Source: an uncultured beta proteobacterium | GTDB lineage: Bacteria > Pseudomonadota > Gammaproteobacteria > Burkholderiales > Burkholderiaceae_C | Length of the DNA stretch: 5,418 nt | Reading direction: 5' to 3' | NCBI GenBank assembly: GCA_903927495.1 | Contig: CAIYNH010000434.1 | Coordinates: forward strand, 1-5,418 | Shown: in pieces, positions 4,916 through 5,418 of the stretch | How the letters are laid out: the number at the start of each line of letters is the position of its first letter | Position numbering within the stretch: the first letter of the stretch is position 1 | Notes under the pieces: generated by a model | The model's input: only the letters and a program-made list of their open reading frames with translations | The model's database searches: none | What the model was told of the DNA's origin: nothing | Position numbers and translations under genes: made by a program

Positions 4916-5418
4916 ATGCATATGGCCGATGCGCTACTTTCTCCTGCCGTTGGAGTCACTTTTTGGGTGACTTCTGGGGCAACGTTGGCATGGGCCGCGC
5001 GCCAAGTTCGCGCTGATGAACGTGAAAATCTGGTGCCCCTGATGGGCGTTCTGGGTGCCTTTGTATTTGCTGCACAAATGATCAACTTTACCGTCCCTGG
5101 CACTGGCTCAAGCGGACATATCGGTGGTGGACTGCTGCTGTCGGTCTTGCTCGGGCCCCATGCCGCCTTGATCGTGATGGCCTCGGTGCTGACGGTACAG
5201 GCGCTGTTTTTTGCCGATGGAGGTTTGCTGGCGTTGGGTGCCAACATTTTTAATCTGGGCATATGCACCGCTCTGGTAGCCTACCCTTTGCTATATCGGC
5301 CTTTGATCCGGCTCGCCGGGGTATCGCCAACGCAAACTCGCATTGCCGGGATCACGGTGGCATCGGCCGTGCTTGGGCTGCAATTGGGCTCCTTCGGGGT
5401 CGTCACTGAAACCCAAGC
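4916..5418 (+). CDS. cbiM: CbiM/NikM-family ECF transporter S component for cobalt or nickel (3' partial)
   Basis: The first 167 residues are visible and the frame is still open at the window end. The protein is the inner-membrane substrate-binding subunit of a group I energy-coupling-factor importer, which works with CbiN/NikN or an equivalent, CbiQ and the ATPase CbiO. The N-terminus MHMADALLSPAVG is the family hallmark. In solved NikM/CbiM structures the N-terminal amine and His2 coordinate the metal together with a His further on, matched here by His68 in GSSGHIGGG (64-72). VPLMGVLGAFVFAAQMINF (40-58) and ALFFADGGLLALGANIFNLG are further strong signatures. Hydrophobic helices lie roughly at 11-28, 41-58, 72-95, 98-120 and 147-165. 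Cobalt and nickel cannot be told apart from this part, so the symbol denotes the family. It has its own likely promoter and is probably the first gene of a transport operon unrelated to the glycosylation genes upstream. Confidence 0.92.
   Translation, partial: MHMADALLSPAVGVTFWVTSGATLAWAARQVRADERENLVPLMGVLGAFVFAAQMINFTVPGTGSSGHIGGGLLLSVLLGPHAALIVMASVLTVQALFFADGGLLALGANIFNLGICTALVAYPLLYRPLIRLAGVSPTQTRIAGITVASAVLGLQLGSFGVVTETQ

Noticed and set aside
4833..4932. GCATCGG (4833-4839) complementary to CCGATGC (4926-4932) as a long-range leader structure for cbiM
   Set aside because: A single 7-bp match separated by 86 nt is expected by chance, and the first arm lies upstream of the predicted transcription start.
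4696..5016. Plus-strand 106-codon frame bridging the end of pglL and the start of cbiM
   Set aside because: It is out of frame with both genes, which are recognisable by family motifs, and its translation looks like random sequence.

Overview
The window looks like a chromosomal stretch from a betaproteobacterium, most likely Burkholderiales and possibly a Comamonadaceae relative. The evidence is the character of its PglL-type proteins, the moderately high GC content and the dense same-strand packing. No rRNA or marker gene is present to confirm this. All genes found are on the + strand. There is no sign of a tRNA, rRNA, insertion sequence, CRISPR array or replication origin.

Positions 1-4808 form a protein-glycosylation neighbourhood. 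It opens with the 3' end of a membrane protein that looks like the C-terminal part of a PglL/Wzy-type O-oligosaccharyltransferase (1-475). A 106-bp spacer follows with two small dyads and a possible 11-codon leader ORF. Then comes a three-gene unit: an unrecognised basic 99-residue protein (582-881); a 778-residue cytoplasmic protein with nine contiguous 34-residue TPRs and a GT41 (OGT/SPINDLY-type) catalytic domain (922-3258); and a complete 517-residue PglL-family O-oligosaccharyltransferase (3255-4808). The GT41 gene's ribosome-binding site and start codon lie in a predicted 10-bp hairpin whose 5' arm begins two bases after the small gene's stop codon. The GT41 and PglL genes overlap by 4 nt (GTGA). 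Both junctions suggest translational coupling, so the three proteins are probably made together.

The likely logic, which is inference, is that a TPR-scaffolded cytoplasmic glycosyltransferase and a periplasm-facing oligosaccharyltransferase cooperate or act in parallel on surface proteins such as pilins. A second OTase-like protein lies just upstream. No acceptor protein is visible in the window.

From 4809 onward the theme changes. A 107-bp spacer with a plausible promoter leads into the 5' part of a CbiM/NikM-family ECF transporter S component (4916 to the window end) for cobalt or nickel uptake. It probably starts a separate metal-transport operon and has no room for a cobalamin riboswitch.
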